Assembly: GCA_002491165.1 (NCBI GenBank)
Contig: DKVK01000077.1
Location: 5,736-55,827 of the forward strand
Direction: 5' to 3'
DNA: 50,092 nucleotides
DNA from: Porphyromonadaceae bacterium UBA7180
GTDB lineage: Bacteria > Bacteroidota > Bacteroidia > Bacteroidales > Muribaculaceae
The position numbers and the translations under genes were made by a program. The first letter of the stretch is position 1. Each line of letters opens with the position of its first letter. Positions 8,178 to 17,368 of the stretch are shown one piece after another. The notes beneath the pieces were generated by a model, which searched no databases, was not told where the DNA came from, and worked only from the letters and a program-made list of their open reading frames with translations.

Positions 8178-9028
8178 TGAATAACGAAACACCAACTCTC
8201 GACAAAATACAGAAGTGCGGAATGACCCGTTATCTGGAGTCGTCGCTCGCACGCAACTTCTTCCTCCTGGCCGGACCGTGCGTCATCGAGGGGCGCGAAA
8301 TGGCCTTCGAGACAGCAGGGCGCCTGAAAGAGATATGCGCGTCGCTGCAGATTCCCTTCGTCTTCAAGGGAAGCTACCGCAAGGCCAACCGCAGCCGCCT
8401 CGATTCTTTCAGGGGCATCGGCGACGGGAAAGCCCTCGGGATACTCGGCGACGTGCGCCGCGAACTTGACATCCCTGTTGTCACTGATATCCACGAAGCT
8501 GCCGAAGCCGCTATGGCGGCCCCTTACGTGGACATACTCCAGATTCCAGCTTTCCTTTGCCGCCAGACCGACCTGCTCGTGGCCGCCGCCCGCACAGGCC
8601 GAATGGTGAACATCAAGAAAGGACAGTTCCTTTCAGCCGCCGCTATGGTTCATGCCGTGGACAAAGTGCGGCAGAGCGGTAACGACGAGGTGTGCGTAAC
8701 GGAGCGCGGAACCACCTTCGGATACACCGACCTGCTGGTTGACTTCCGCGGCATCCCGGTGATGAAGTCCGAATGCAAGTGTCCGGTAATCATGGACATA
8801 ACCCATTCGCTGCAACAGCCCAACCAGGCCTCGGGTGTTACTGGCGGTCTCCCCGCGCTTATATCCACCATAGCCTCGGCCGCCATAGCCACCGGCGCCG
8901 ACGGCATCTTCATGGAGACACATCCGAACCCCGCTGTGGCGAAAAGTGACGGCGCCAACATGCTGCCGCTCGGCAAGGTAGAGGAGTTGCTCCGTCGCCT
9001 CGTGCGCATCCGCCAAGCCGTAATTTAA
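8177..9028 (+). CDS. kdsA: 3-deoxy-8-phosphooctulonate synthase
   Basis: KDO-8-phosphate synthase of 283 residues. It condenses phosphoenolpyruvate with arabinose-5-phosphate, giving the sugar acid that links lipid A to the rest of lipopolysaccharide. Motifs are L-A-G-P-C-V-I-E-G near the start, F-K-G-S-Y-R-K-A-N-R-S-R, T-D-I-H-E, Q-I-P-A-F-L-C-R-Q-T-D-L, N-I-K-K-G-Q-F, and G-A-N-M-L-P-L at the end. A Cys in the A-G-P-C segment leaves open a metal-dependent class. Its start overlaps the stop of rsmE. Confidence 0.95.
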   Translation: MNNETPTLDKIQKCGMTRYLESSLARNFFLLAGPCVIEGREMAFETAGRLKEICASLQIPFVFKGSYRKANRSRLDSFRGIGDGKALGILGDVRRELDIPVVTDIHEAAEAAMAAPYVDILQIPAFLCRQTDLLVAAARTGRMVNIKKGQFLSAAAMVHAVDKVRQSGNDEVCVTERGTTFGYTDLLVDFRGIPVMKSECKCPVIMDITHSLQQPNQASGVTGGLPALISTIASAAIATGADGIFMETHPNPAVAKSDGANMLPLGKVEELLRRLVRIRQAVI

Positions 9029-9053
9029 GTAAACCTACAATTTTCCACGACTG

Positions 9054-10586
9054 ATGAAACTCAAGCACTTGATACTTGCTGCAACCGCCCTCTTGACGGC
9101 CACGGCTGCAACCGCCCAGATAAACGAGATAACCCGTGCAGTCCTCGGCGCTTACGACGAAACTCTGCGCCAGGACCCGAACGACTACGTGACGCTCTAC
9201 CGCCGCGGAGTGGAATACTGCCGCCTCGGCCGTTATCAGGCCGCCATGGAGGATGTGGACAAGGCTTTGAAACTCACTCCCTCCAAGGAGCCGGACATGC
9301 TCATGCACCTCTATTCGCTGAAAGCCGACATATACATCGGTCTCGACGACCTCGACAAGGCGCTGGAATACACCGACAAGGCGCTCATAATCGACCCGAA
9401 ATCTTTTGCCGAGACTTATAAGAAAGGCAACATCTTGCTCGAACAGAAGAAGAGCGACGAAGCCTTCAGCACGTTCCAGTCGCTGCTAAGGCTGCAATCG
9501 CGGTCGCAGGAGGCCATGTACGGCATGGCGCGAGCTTCGGTGCAGCGCGGCGCCCTCGACGACGCCAACCGCTATATCAACGACATGAAGGAAGCCGCCC
9601 CTTCGTCGGCCACCACCTATTGCCGCATCGGCGACGTCCTCTGCGAAATGGGGAATAACGAAAAGGGCGTAATCAACTACATCACCGGATTCTCGATGGC
9701 CGACGGTTCCATGCGCCCCATCAACTCGCTGCGCCGTGTGGCCGACACGGATTATCCCGCATTCAAGTCGGGCTTTGAATATGCCGAAAGCCAGAGCCGG
9801 GAATCGGCGCCGACGTTGAAATACATCCGCGGCGTCATCTCGTCGCAGACCGGACACTATGACGATGCCTACGAAGCGCTGACATCGCTCCAGGCAACGG
9901 AACCTACCGCCGGACTGCTTTCGCATCTCGCCAGCGTCTGCCTTCACCTCAACAAGCTGGCCGAAGCCCGTAGCTATGCCGACCGTGCCATCACGATGGC
10001 TGCCGGAGGCGATATTCCCGTAGAGGCGTTGCTGGTGAAGTCGGCCGCCGAGATAGCCTCCGGTTCCCCCGCATCGGCCCTTCTTTCTGCCTCCAAGGCA
10101 TATAACTCCTCCAACCCGGACCCCGAAGTGCTGATGGCACAAGCCAAGGCCGCGATAGCTGCCGGGGAAAGTAAGCAGGCCCTGGACGCCCTCAACGAGC
10201 TTGTACTCAACGATGCCGAAGCGGTGGACGCCTTGCTGCTACGCTCCTACGTAAAGAAATACATGCTCAACGATGACAAGGGAGCCAAAGCTGACTTGCA
10301 GCGCGCCGCAAAATCATCCGTCACAACCTTCCCGCAAGTCGGCTGCAAGGCTTTGGCCGAAACCCTTTCGGGAAAGACGCTTGACGGCCAGTCGACTCTC
10401 GAAAAGGCCTTGGCGCGCGATTCTTCCCCCTCGGCGCTCGTATCGGCCGCCGTCTACTATGCGCAGACCGGCAACCGTGCGAAGGCCGACGAGTTCCTGA
10501 AGCGGGCCACCGACGCCGGCTACGAAGATATCTTCTTCATGGAAACCGACCGCACGCCTTACCTCTCCCTCTCCGCCAAGAAGTGA
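9054..10586 (+). CDS. secreted tetratricopeptide-repeat protein
   Basis: A 510-residue protein with a Sec signal peptide (about residues 1-22, cleavage after A-T-A-A-T-A-Q-type sequence) followed by many degenerate TPR helices. The clearest units are G-R-Y-Q-A-A-M-E-D-V-D-K-A-L-K-L near residue 57 and D-L-D-K-A-L-E-Y-T-D-K-A-L near 97. It is presumably a periplasmic or outer-membrane-associated scaffold; no enzyme motif is seen. The start is 25 bp after kdsA, so it may be read from the same transcript. A second TPR protein of almost equal length lies at 12199. Confidence 0.75.
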   Translation: MKLKHLILAATALLTATAATAQINEITRAVLGAYDETLRQDPNDYVTLYRRGVEYCRLGRYQAAMEDVDKALKLTPSKEPDMLMHLYSLKADIYIGLDDLDKALEYTDKALIIDPKSFAETYKKGNILLEQKKSDEAFSTFQSLLRLQSRSQEAMYGMARASVQRGALDDANRYINDMKEAAPSSATTYCRIGDVLCEMGNNEKGVINYITGFSMADGSMRPINSLRRVADTDYPAFKSGFEYAESQSRESAPTLKYIRGVISSQTGHYDDAYEALTSLQATEPTAGLLSHLASVCLHLNKLAEARSYADRAITMAAGGDIPVEALLVKSAAEIASGSPASALLSASKAYNSSNPDPEVLMAQAKAAIAAGESKQALDALNELVLNDAEAVDALLLRSYVKKYMLNDDKGAKADLQRAAKSSVTTFPQVGCKALAETLSGKTLDGQSTLEKALARDSSPSALVSAAVYYAQTGNRAKADEFLKRATDAGYEDIFFMETDRTPYLSLSAKK

Positions 10587-10741
10587 CATGGGCTGCAAAG
10601 AGCGCTACCGGCTTTGCAAAAAGCTGTGAAGTGTGAACATACAGCCGCCGGATTTGTTAAAATGATAAACAGACAAGAAAAATCTCCCTCCCGTTTCCAC
10701 TCTGTTTCCTTTAACAAAAACACACGTAAAATATCAAAGTT

Positions 10742-10957
10742 ATGAACGGTTCAGAAAACAGAAATCATCCAGGGGCACCGAAAGCGATGCGTCTCTGGTT
10801 CGGAATTTTCATGGTGCTGATCTACATCGGCGTAGGCCTCCTTTTCTTCTTCGACGTTTTCAGCATCGACAGCAACGCCATCTCCTACACCGTGGGCGCC
10901 CTGCTCATCCTCTACGGCATCTTCCGCGGATACCGCCTGTACAAAGGCAGCAATTGA
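10742..10957 (+). CDS. small two-helix membrane protein
   Basis: A 71-residue protein with two predicted membrane helices (about residues 18-38 and 45-63), a short basic amino terminus and the ending Y-R-L-Y-K-G. Small proteins of this shape sit next to PstS-like genes in other Bacteroidales, from family memory, but no function is known. The PstS-like gene starts 60 bp downstream on the same strand, so the two probably share a transcript. The 155-bp gap upstream holds a small TGCAAAG/CTTTGCA inverted repeat at 10594-10618. Confidence 0.65.
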   Translation: MNGSENRNHPGAPKAMRLWFGIFMVLIYIGVGLLFFFDVFSIDSNAISYTVGALLILYGIFRGYRLYKGSN

Positions 10958-11017
10958 CCGCCCGCTTTCCTTCCCTTCGGGGGCGTCCGGCCGACTTCCT
11001 CCTCACACACCCAAGTA

Positions 11018-12043
11018 ATGATCAAGACAATGAAAGCAATCAAACTAATGCCGATCGCGATGGCCGCCACGCTGCTTGTCGCGGCGGCTTCGTGTCAGAA
11101 AACCAAACGTGGCGAGTACGTCGATGGTGCCGCAACCGTCTATTGCGACGACGGTTTCAAAAACATCCTCGGCGAAGAGATAGAAGTCTTCGAGTACACT
11201 TACCCCAAGACTTCGGTAATACCTTACTATGTGAGCGAGACCGAGGCCCTGAACGCCATTATGGAAGACAAGACTGACATCGCCATCACCACCACCGAAC
11301 TTACCAAGGACCAAATAAAATACGTCAAGGCTAAGCTCAAAAAAATAGTGCGCCAGAAGTGCATCGCCGTCGATGCCGTGGCCTTCATTACCAACAAGGA
11401 CAATCCCGTGGATGAGCTTTCGCTCGACGAAGTGCGCGACATAATGAACGGCAAGATAACCCGCTGGCACCAAATCGCCGGTAAGGACACGACCCGTATC
11501 AAATTAATCTTCGACAACGCCGGGTCCTCCACCGTCAGTTTCCTGCGCGACAGATTCCTCGGTGGGAAAGGGGAAATCTCCAAACTTACCTACTCTCAGG
11601 CCGTCAAGAACAACGCCCAGGTGTTTGACTATATAAAGAAAGACCCCAACGCCATCGGAGTGATTTCGGTTTCGTGGCTGGGCGACTCGCTCGAGAACGC
11701 AAAGAAAGTTCCCCTCGACAAGCGCGTTATGTCATATAAGAACGAGACCGACACTGTGGCGCGCGAACTCACCACCGAAGTCAACGTCTTGGCCATAAGC
11801 AATCCCAACGAAGAGAATGACTTCACCCCCATAGCCTACAAACCCTACCAGGCATATATAGCCACCGGGGAATATCCGCTGTTCCGCAAGGTATACATGA
11901 TTTCCACAGCCTCCAATAGCTCCGTGGCACACAGCTTCTTTGCCTTCGTCACCGGATTCGTGGGGCAGAAAATCATCACCATGACCGGCATCCTTCCCTA
12001 CGAAATGCACAAGCGTGTGGTAAACGTGGTAAACAACAAGTGA
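11018..12043 (+). CDS. PstS-like periplasmic solute-binding lipoprotein
   Basis: A 341-residue lipoprotein with a signal peptide and a lipobox ending in Cys26 (V-A-A-A-S-C), then a phosphate-binding-protein-type (PBP superfamily) fold. Landmarks are D-I-A-I-T-T-T-E-L near residue 87, A-V-D-A-V-A-F-I-T-N, an I-M-N-G-K-I-T-R-W segment and D-N-A-G-S-S-T-V. Phosphate binding is the family expectation, but no pstCAB genes are nearby, so it may be a sensor or an unusual binder. A strong terminator follows. An alternative start at 11030 would shorten it by four residues. Confidence 0.78.
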   Translation: MIKTMKAIKLMPIAMAATLLVAAASCQKTKRGEYVDGAATVYCDDGFKNILGEEIEVFEYTYPKTSVIPYYVSETEALNAIMEDKTDIAITTTELTKDQIKYVKAKLKKIVRQKCIAVDAVAFITNKDNPVDELSLDEVRDIMNGKITRWHQIAGKDTTRIKLIFDNAGSSTVSFLRDRFLGGKGEISKLTYSQAVKNNAQVFDYIKKDPNAIGVISVSWLGDSLENAKKVPLDKRVMSYKNETDTVARELTTEVNVLAISNPNEENDFTPIAYKPYQAYIATGEYPLFRKVYMISTASNSSVAHSFFAFVTGFVGQKIITMTGILPYEMHKRVVNVVNNK

Positions 12044-12075
12044 AAATGGCAAAAACCGGATTAAACTAAGAAATA

Positions 12076-12110
12076 AAAAAGGCGTCTATACAATAAAAAG
12101 ACGCCTTTTT
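12076..12110 (+). terminator. rho-independent terminator after the PstS-like gene
   Basis: Perfect stem AAAAAGGCGTCT (12076-12087) with AGACGCCTTTTT (12099-12110), an 11-nt loop and a T tract. The flanking A tract makes it potentially bidirectional. It separates the PstS-like gene from the TPR gene. Confidence 0.9.
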
Positions 12111-12198
12111 CCGTAGATAATAAAAGGTCAATCTTCACGGAAAAATAACAGTATTCACAAGAGATAACAATATACGAAAGTATTCAAAAAAAACCGAT

Positions 12199-13710
12199 AT
12201 GAAACTGAAATTCATCATGTCGCTCTGTCTTGCCGGAGCATCGCTGGGAATGTTTGCCCAGACCCACGCCGAAGGTGTGGAATACTACAAGGCCGACCAG
12301 TTCAACAACGCGCTGGAACTCCTCGAACGCAATTACAACAATCCCGGAACTGACAAAGCCATTGCCAACTACTACCTCGGACTTCTCAACATCAAGATGA
12401 AGGACATGGCAAAGGCAGAAAAGTACTTCCAGGACGGACTGCAGATCAACCCCAATTACCCCTATAACTACATAGGCCTCGGGTCGCTCGCCCTCAAGCA
12501 GGGTCAGCTCAAGCAGGCAGAAGAATACTTCAAGAAAGCCGAAAAGCTCAACAAGAAAGACGCCTCGGTAGATGTTGCCATAGCCCGTGCCTACTATGAG
12601 TCGGGCAGCGACGGCGCGGTTAAATACGCCAAGCAGATAGAAAAGGCAATGAAGAATGCCCGCAAGCACAACATCCTGGAACCGGAAATCTTTCGCTTCG
12701 AAGGTGATGTTGCTCTCGACAATGGCGACATCAACGAAGCCGCCGCAAAATATGACATGGCCATCAGTTACAACCCGCAGGCCACAGACGCCTACGTGAA
12801 GTATGCCAACATCATGCGCAACTTCAATCCCGGCGCATCCATCCAGAAACTCGAGGAACTGCTCCGCGTGAACCCCAACTCCGCACTAGGTCTGCGCGAA
12901 CTCGCCAACTTCTACTATGACCAGGCCAACTATAAGAAAGCCGCCGAGCAGTATGGCAAATACGTGCAGAACCCGTCGCACTTCAAGAGCGACGAAGACC
13001 GCTACGCTTTCCTTCTCTTCTACGGCGCCGACTATAAGAAAGGTTACGACTACGCCACACAGCTGCTCGCATCCAACCCCGACAACTTCACGGCCCAGCG
13101 CTTCCAGTTCATGAACGCCGCACAGCTCGACGATATGGCTCAGCAACTCTTCCCGCTGGCCCAGAAACTCTGGACAAAGCATGAAGCAGATCCCAAGCTC
13201 AACTCCCTCTCGCAGATCGACTACAACCTGCTCTCGATGGCATACACTGACCAGAAAGACTATGACACTGCAAAGAAAGTGATTGAAGAAGCCATCAAGT
13301 CGTTCCCGGACGTAACTTCCTACAGCCGCAGCATGGCATACAACTGCCTCTATCAGGAAAACTATCCCGAAGCAGCTAAGCTGATGGAGAAATACATCCA
13401 GAGCGCCAAGGAACCTTCGGCCAATGACTATATGGCCGCCGCCAACTTCTTCTATTATGCCGGCGCCTTAGGTAACGAAGACGATGCCGCCAAGAAAGCC
13501 GACTACGCCAGGGCAACCGAATATGCCAACCGCGTAATCTCGATGGACGCCAACAACTTCCGCCCCTATCGCCTGCTCGGCGACATAGCCCTGCAGAACG
13601 GCGACAATGCCACAGGCCGCGCACAGTATGAGAAAGCACTCTCGCTGATCGACCAGACAAAGAACCCGAAAGACTACGAGGCCCTCTCCAAAGCCCTCGG
13701 AAATAAATAA
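12199..13710 (+). CDS. secreted tetratricopeptide-repeat protein
   Basis: A 503-residue protein with a Sec signal peptide (about residues 1-21) and a near-continuous TPR array. Good repeat units occur at A-E-G-V-E-Y-Y-K-A-D-Q-F-N-N-A-L-E-L-L (24-42), G-L-L-N-I-K-M-K-D-M-A-K-A-E-K-Y-F (61-77) and a unit near 95-112, and the last at about 455-490. This is a periplasmic protein-protein interaction module of unknown partner. It is flanked by terminators on both sides and is therefore probably monocistronic. Confidence 0.77.
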   Translation: MKLKFIMSLCLAGASLGMFAQTHAEGVEYYKADQFNNALELLERNYNNPGTDKAIANYYLGLLNIKMKDMAKAEKYFQDGLQINPNYPYNYIGLGSLALKQGQLKQAEEYFKKAEKLNKKDASVDVAIARAYYESGSDGAVKYAKQIEKAMKNARKHNILEPEIFRFEGDVALDNGDINEAAAKYDMAISYNPQATDAYVKYANIMRNFNPGASIQKLEELLRVNPNSALGLRELANFYYDQANYKKAAEQYGKYVQNPSHFKSDEDRYAFLLFYGADYKKGYDYATQLLASNPDNFTAQRFQFMNAAQLDDMAQQLFPLAQKLWTKHEADPKLNSLSQIDYNLLSMAYTDQKDYDTAKKVIEEAIKSFPDVTSYSRSMAYNCLYQENYPEAAKLMEKYIQSAKEPSANDYMAAANFFYYAGALGNEDDAAKKADYARATEYANRVISMDANNFRPYRLLGDIALQNGDNATGRAQYEKALSLIDQTKNPKDYEALSKALGNK

Positions 13711-13731
13711 GCGACCAATTCGCCAATCCAC

Positions 13732-13768
13732 AAAAGAGCGACAGCCAATCCGGCCGTCGCTCTTTTTT
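13732..13768 (+). terminator. rho-independent terminator after the TPR gene
   Basis: Perfect 11-bp stem AAAAGAGCGAC (13732-13742) with GTCGCTCTTTT (from 13756), a 13-nt loop and a T run to 13768. Confidence 0.9.
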
Positions 13769-13854
13769 ATGCTTTTTACGGGCTTTGAATTGTTTGTGTT
13801 TTTTGTGCCGTCCAAACAAGCGAATGTTTGATTATCACCGTTGGGTGCGACGGG

Positions 13855-14433
13855 TCAGATGATTAGCTCGGAGAGGGGACGTTTGGGGACGCATTGGTCG
13901 TCGTTGGCGTTGCGGAAGTATTTGAAGTCTCCATCCTTCATTTCCACAATGTGGACTTTTTCGGCCGGGACGCCGAGGGCGAGCACGTAGCGCGGAGCGT
14001 AGCGTTCCGGTATTTCAAGTGCTTTGGCAAGTGCCGGGGCGTTGAAAGCCTTGATGATGCAGCCGCCGAGTCCCAATGTCGTGGCGCCGAGTGTGATAGC
14101 CTGCAGTTGCAGACCGTCATCGCAGAGACAGTTGTTGCCCAGCTCCGTGTCCAGACATTGCACGAGGTATGCCGTGGGACGTTCAGCGGGCGAGGGGCCG
14201 TCCCAATCCTGATAGTAACCGGCCCATGCGAGGGTAGGGAAGATGCGTTCGCGTTCGGCCTCTCCGGTGACGAGGCGATAGCGCAAAGGCTGTGCGTTAC
14301 GGCCCGAGGCGCAATAGCGGGTCAGCTCTACGAGGCGCAGCAGTGTGTCTCGTGGAATCGGTTTCGTTGTGTCGAAACGGCGCACGGAGCGGTCAGTGAG
14401 GAGAAGTGCTTTTAAATCGTCGAATGTGGTCAT
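13855..14433 (-). CDS. nitroreductase family flavoprotein
   Basis: FMN-dependent nitroreductase-fold oxidoreductase of 192 residues. Visible features are D-R-S-V-R-R-F-D (FMN phosphate contact) near residue 14, C-A-S-G-R-N-A-Q-P-L-R-Y, and G-G-C-I-I-K-A-F-N with an A-L-G-V-P segment toward the end. The substrate is unknown. I prefer the ATG at 14433; an upstream ATG at 14460 overlaps the stop of the upstream permease gene by 8 bp and would add nine residues, also plausible through translational coupling. It probably shares a transcript with that permease. Confidence 0.85.
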   Translation of the reverse strand: MTTFDDLKALLLTDRSVRRFDTTKPIPRDTLLRLVELTRYCASGRNAQPLRYRLVTGEAERERIFPTLAWAGYYQDWDGPSPAERPTAYLVQCLDTELGNNCLCDDGLQLQAITLGATTLGLGGCIIKAFNAPALAKALEIPERYAPRYVLALGVPAEKVHIVEMKDGDFKYFRNANDDQCVPKRPLSELII

Positions 14434-14452
14434 AGTGTCTTTTTTGTGAGGG

Positions 14453-15691
14453 TTATTCATACCGCATGGAGCGTGCCGGGGAAATCTTGGAAACGTAACG
14501 CGAGGGGAGAAGCAGTGTCAGGAAGATGACAGCCACCGTTGCCACGTCGAGCACCAGAAACGCGCCCCATTGCAGCGAAACGGGTACGAAGTCGAAATAG
14601 TAAGCCTCGGCGTCGAGCGGTATGATATGGAAGTAATATTGCAGGCAAACCAATACGATGGCGGCGACATTGCCGATAATGAGGCCAATCAGCGCCACGC
14701 GGATTGAGAGGAAGATAAACACGCGCGAGAGGCTGCGGTTAGACATTCCCAGTGCGCGAACTATACCAATGAAGCGCGTCTTGTCGATGATGAGAATCAG
14801 CATACCTGAAACCAGCGTGATGGCGGCCACCGCGAGCATGAGTATGAGCACCACGATGACGTTGGTGTCGAGTAGCCCGAGCCACTGGAAATAGTTGAAA
14901 CCCTGCGTGCGGGCATTCTCGGCAAGGTAAGGCTTGGCTATTTTCCCTTCGGCGTAAGCCTTTACAAGGGTATTTTGCAGCGACTCGGTGTTGGGGTCAA
15001 CGAGGTCGAAGTTGTCGGTCATTATCCTGACGGCGGTGGCCTCGTTATTCTTTATTCCGGCCAGGTCCTGGAGCATAGGCAGCGAGGAGTAGGCCAGCAC
15101 GTCGTCGTATTGCTCGAAGTGCGAGTTGTAGACGGCGGCAATTTTAAGTCGCCTGACGAGTAAATCTTCTATAATAAAATAGGTGTCGATGGAGTCTCCG
15201 GCTTTTAGCCCGAGCCGGTCGGCCATTATTTGAGAGATTACAATCTTGTCGGCCGACGACGGGTCGCCGAAGTCGGGAATCGACCCTTGCACCACCGATT
15301 GCCGCAGGAACCGTGTGTCTGCACCACGCCCCATACCTTTAAGGTAAATGCCCTTGAAGTCGGTTTTCGTTTTCAGGATGGCGGGCATGGAGAGCTCCAG
15401 GCTGTAGCTGGTGATGTAGGGACACGAGTCGAGCAACTTTTGCAGCGACTGGTCCATGACCACTATGTTGTCGCCCTCTTCGTCGGGCTGCGAGTAGACC
15501 GAGATATGGGAGTTAAAGCCGGTGATGCGGTCGCGTATATTCTGCTTGAAGCCGAAGACGATGGCTATGGAGAGAATCATTACGGCTACGGAAACGGCCA
15601 CCGCCGCCACGGCCACTTTGACAGCCGGCGAACTGCGGCGACCGGAAGCCGACAACGACAATCGGCGCGATATGTAGAACGGAAGATTCAA
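14453..15691 (-). CDS. LolC/E-like ABC transporter permease (FtsX/MacB-type)
   Basis: A 412-residue inner-membrane protein of the lipoprotein-releasing or MacB-like permease class. One helix near the amino terminus (about 25-45) is followed by a large periplasmic domain and three carboxy-terminal helices. The carboxy-terminal region has the FtsX-like pattern I-I-D-K-T-R-F-I-G-I-V-R-A-L-G-M. The start is TTG at 15691, giving M-N-L-P-F-Y-I-S-R-R; a TTG at 15724 lies against the -7 box. Export of lipoproteins to the outer membrane is the likely role. The partner ATPase is not adjacent. Confidence 0.82.
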   Translation of the reverse strand: MNLPFYISRRLSLSASGRRSSPAVKVAVAAVAVSVAVMILSIAIVFGFKQNIRDRITGFNSHISVYSQPDEEGDNIVVMDQSLQKLLDSCPYITSYSLELSMPAILKTKTDFKGIYLKGMGRGADTRFLRQSVVQGSIPDFGDPSSADKIVISQIMADRLGLKAGDSIDTYFIIEDLLVRRLKIAAVYNSHFEQYDDVLAYSSLPMLQDLAGIKNNEATAVRIMTDNFDLVDPNTESLQNTLVKAYAEGKIAKPYLAENARTQGFNYFQWLGLLDTNVIVVLILMLAVAAITLVSGMLILIIDKTRFIGIVRALGMSNRSLSRVFIFLSIRVALIGLIIGNVAAIVLVCLQYYFHIIPLDAEAYYFDFVPVSLQWGAFLVLDVATVAVIFLTLLLPSRYVSKISPARSMRYE

Positions 15692-15712
15692 ATTCAGTCT
15701 GTTTTTGGTTGG

Positions 15713-15720
15713 TAAAGTTA
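15713..15720 (-). promoter_or_regulatory. -7 box for the LolC/E-like gene
   Basis: TAACTTTA on the minus strand, one mismatch from TAnnTTTG, with CTTG about 20 bp upstream. Predicted transcription begins close to the TTG start at 15691. Confidence 0.5.
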
Positions 15721-16012
15721 GCAATTAATGTGGACTTGGCCAAGAAAACGCCGGGGTTTCGTCAAAAAAAACGGGGAGTTGCAAATTTTTTTGTATTCCC
15801 GTGACAGAAATACGACCCTATGTGCCTCTATAATTGCGAAACAACCCAAGAGATTTCATTGTAGTTACGCCAAAACAAAAATAAAGAGAGACACCGCTAC
15901 CACAACTTACAAATAAAAGCGGTGAGACGCCGAACAGAACCTATTATGGTACTCTGTCCGGCGTCTCTATTTCATATCGCCATACGGTCTTGAAAACCGT
16001 TTGGCAGGGGAA
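15721..16012. other. intergenic region with one hairpin
   Basis: No supported gene. A plus-strand frame at 15728-15916 shows no family signature and starts in the divergent promoter region. Apart from the hairpin listed at 15924-15967, I see only AT-rich sequence. Confidence 0.5.
15924..15967 (-). terminator. hairpin terminator downstream of lpd
   Basis: GAGACGCCG (15924-15932) pairs with CGGCGTCTC (15959-15967), extended by ACAGA/TCTGT inside. On the minus strand the stem is followed by a short gap and TTTTATTT, so it fits termination of the gcv-lpd transcript. Confidence 0.6.
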
Positions 16013-17368
16013 TTACTTCACGGCGTGAGCGGCCGAAAGTATCACTTCGGAAACGGTGGGATGACCGAAGATGATGTTGCGTAGCTCGGGGAGCGTGGTC
16101 TGGCGCGAAATGAGGTCGGCGCACTGCTGCGCGAGGTCGGCTGCCTGCACGCCCATGATATGGGCGCCGACAAGCATCGAGTCTTCTTCAGTGAAGATAA
16201 GCTTGCAGATGCCGTCGGGCTCGCCGAGGGCGAGGGCTTTGCCGTTGGCGCGGAAGAAGCTCTGGCCGGTGCGCACCTTCAGTCCGCGTTCCTTGCACTG
16301 GTCGGAAGTGAGGCCGACCATACCGCATTCGGGAACCGTGAAGACTGCCGAGGGAACCACGTCGAAACGGATGGTGTCTTCGACAGCCTGGATGCAGTTG
16401 AGGGCACGCAGCCCCTGGAACGAGGCTACGTGGGCAAGCATCATGCGGGCGTTGACGTCACCGATGGCGTAGATATTGTCAACGGTGGTGCGCATGTTGT
16501 CATCCACTACGATGCCACGGGGAGAGAACTCCATGCCGGTGGCTTCGAGGTTGAGCCCTTCTATGCGCGGGGCGCGGCCAACGGCCATGAGAAGATCAGA
16601 CGATACAACTTGTTCCTCCTTGCCTTTGCACTCGTAGGTTACTACAATCTCATACTCGGCGTTCTGCTCTATCTTCTTGGCGGCTGCCGAGGTGATGATT
16701 TTGATTCCCTTCTTGGTGAGCGAATGTTTCAGGCGCTTGGCGATGTCGGAGTCGAACGGAGGCAGAATCTGCTTCATGAACTCTATGACGGTGACCTTCG
16801 AGCCGAGGGCGTTGAAGATACCGGCAAACTCCATACCTATTACGCCGCCGCCGATGATGGTCAGCGACTCCGGTATATGGTCGATGGAGAGCATGTCGGT
16901 GGAATCCATCACGCAGTCGAGGTCGTGGCCCGGAATGGGGAGCGACTTCGATACGCTGCCGGTGGCGATGATGATGTTGTCGGCGGTGTATTCCTCGCCG
17001 TCGGCTACCACGGTCTTGGCGTCCTTGAATGAGGCGTATTTGGGAACGACGTTCACCTTGGCCTGCTTCATGAGCATGTCTATGCCTGAACGCAGTTGCT
17101 CCACTACGCCGTTCTTGCGTGCCATGATTTTGTCGAAGTCCACCGAGAATGTGAAGTCGTCGATGCCAAACTGCTCGGCATCCTTGAACTGGGCCACTAC
17201 TTCGGCGTTGCGGCAGAGGCATTTGGTGGGGATACAGCCGCGGTTGAGACATGTCCCGCCGAGGAAGTCACCCTCGAAGAGGGTCACCGACATTCCGCGG
17301 TGTGCGGCTTCGAGAGCGGTTTCATATCCGCCGGGGCCCGCACCTATTATAATAAGGTCACTGTGCAT
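16013..17368 (-). CDS. lpd: dihydrolipoyl dehydrogenase
   Basis: FAD-dependent disulfide oxidoreductase of 451 residues, the L-protein that reoxidises dihydrolipoyl-GcvH with NAD+. The amino-terminal G-A-G-P-G-G-Y FAD motif is followed by the redox disulfide in G-G-T-C-L-N-R-G-C (Cys40 and Cys45). The NAD motif G-G-G-V-I-G-M-E-F lies near residue 175, and the ending carries the active-site H-x-H-P-T-type segment (G-H-P-T-V-S-E). It overlaps the end of gcvPB by 11 bp, so here it is dedicated to, or at least coexpressed with, glycine cleavage. Confidence 0.95.
   Translation of the reverse strand: MHSDLIIIGAGPGGYETALEAAHRGMSVTLFEGDFLGGTCLNRGCIPTKCLCRNAEVVAQFKDAEQFGIDDFTFSVDFDKIMARKNGVVEQLRSGIDMLMKQAKVNVVPKYASFKDAKTVVADGEEYTADNIIIATGSVSKSLPIPGHDLDCVMDSTDMLSIDHIPESLTIIGGGVIGMEFAGIFNALGSKVTVIEFMKQILPPFDSDIAKRLKHSLTKKGIKIITSAAAKKIEQNAEYEIVVTYECKGKEEQVVSSDLLMAVGRAPRIEGLNLEATGMEFSPRGIVVDDNMRTTVDNIYAIGDVNARMMLAHVASFQGLRALNCIQAVEDTIRFDVVPSAVFTVPECGMVGLTSDQCKERGLKVRTGQSFFRANGKALALGEPDGICKLIFTEEDSMLVGAHIMGVQAADLAQQCADLISRQTTLPELRNIIFGHPTVSEVILSAAHAVK

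Noticed and set aside
16160..17032. Plus-strand frame of 290 codons opposite lpd
   Set aside because: Antisense to a clear dihydrolipoyl dehydrogenase; composition is that of a shadow frame.
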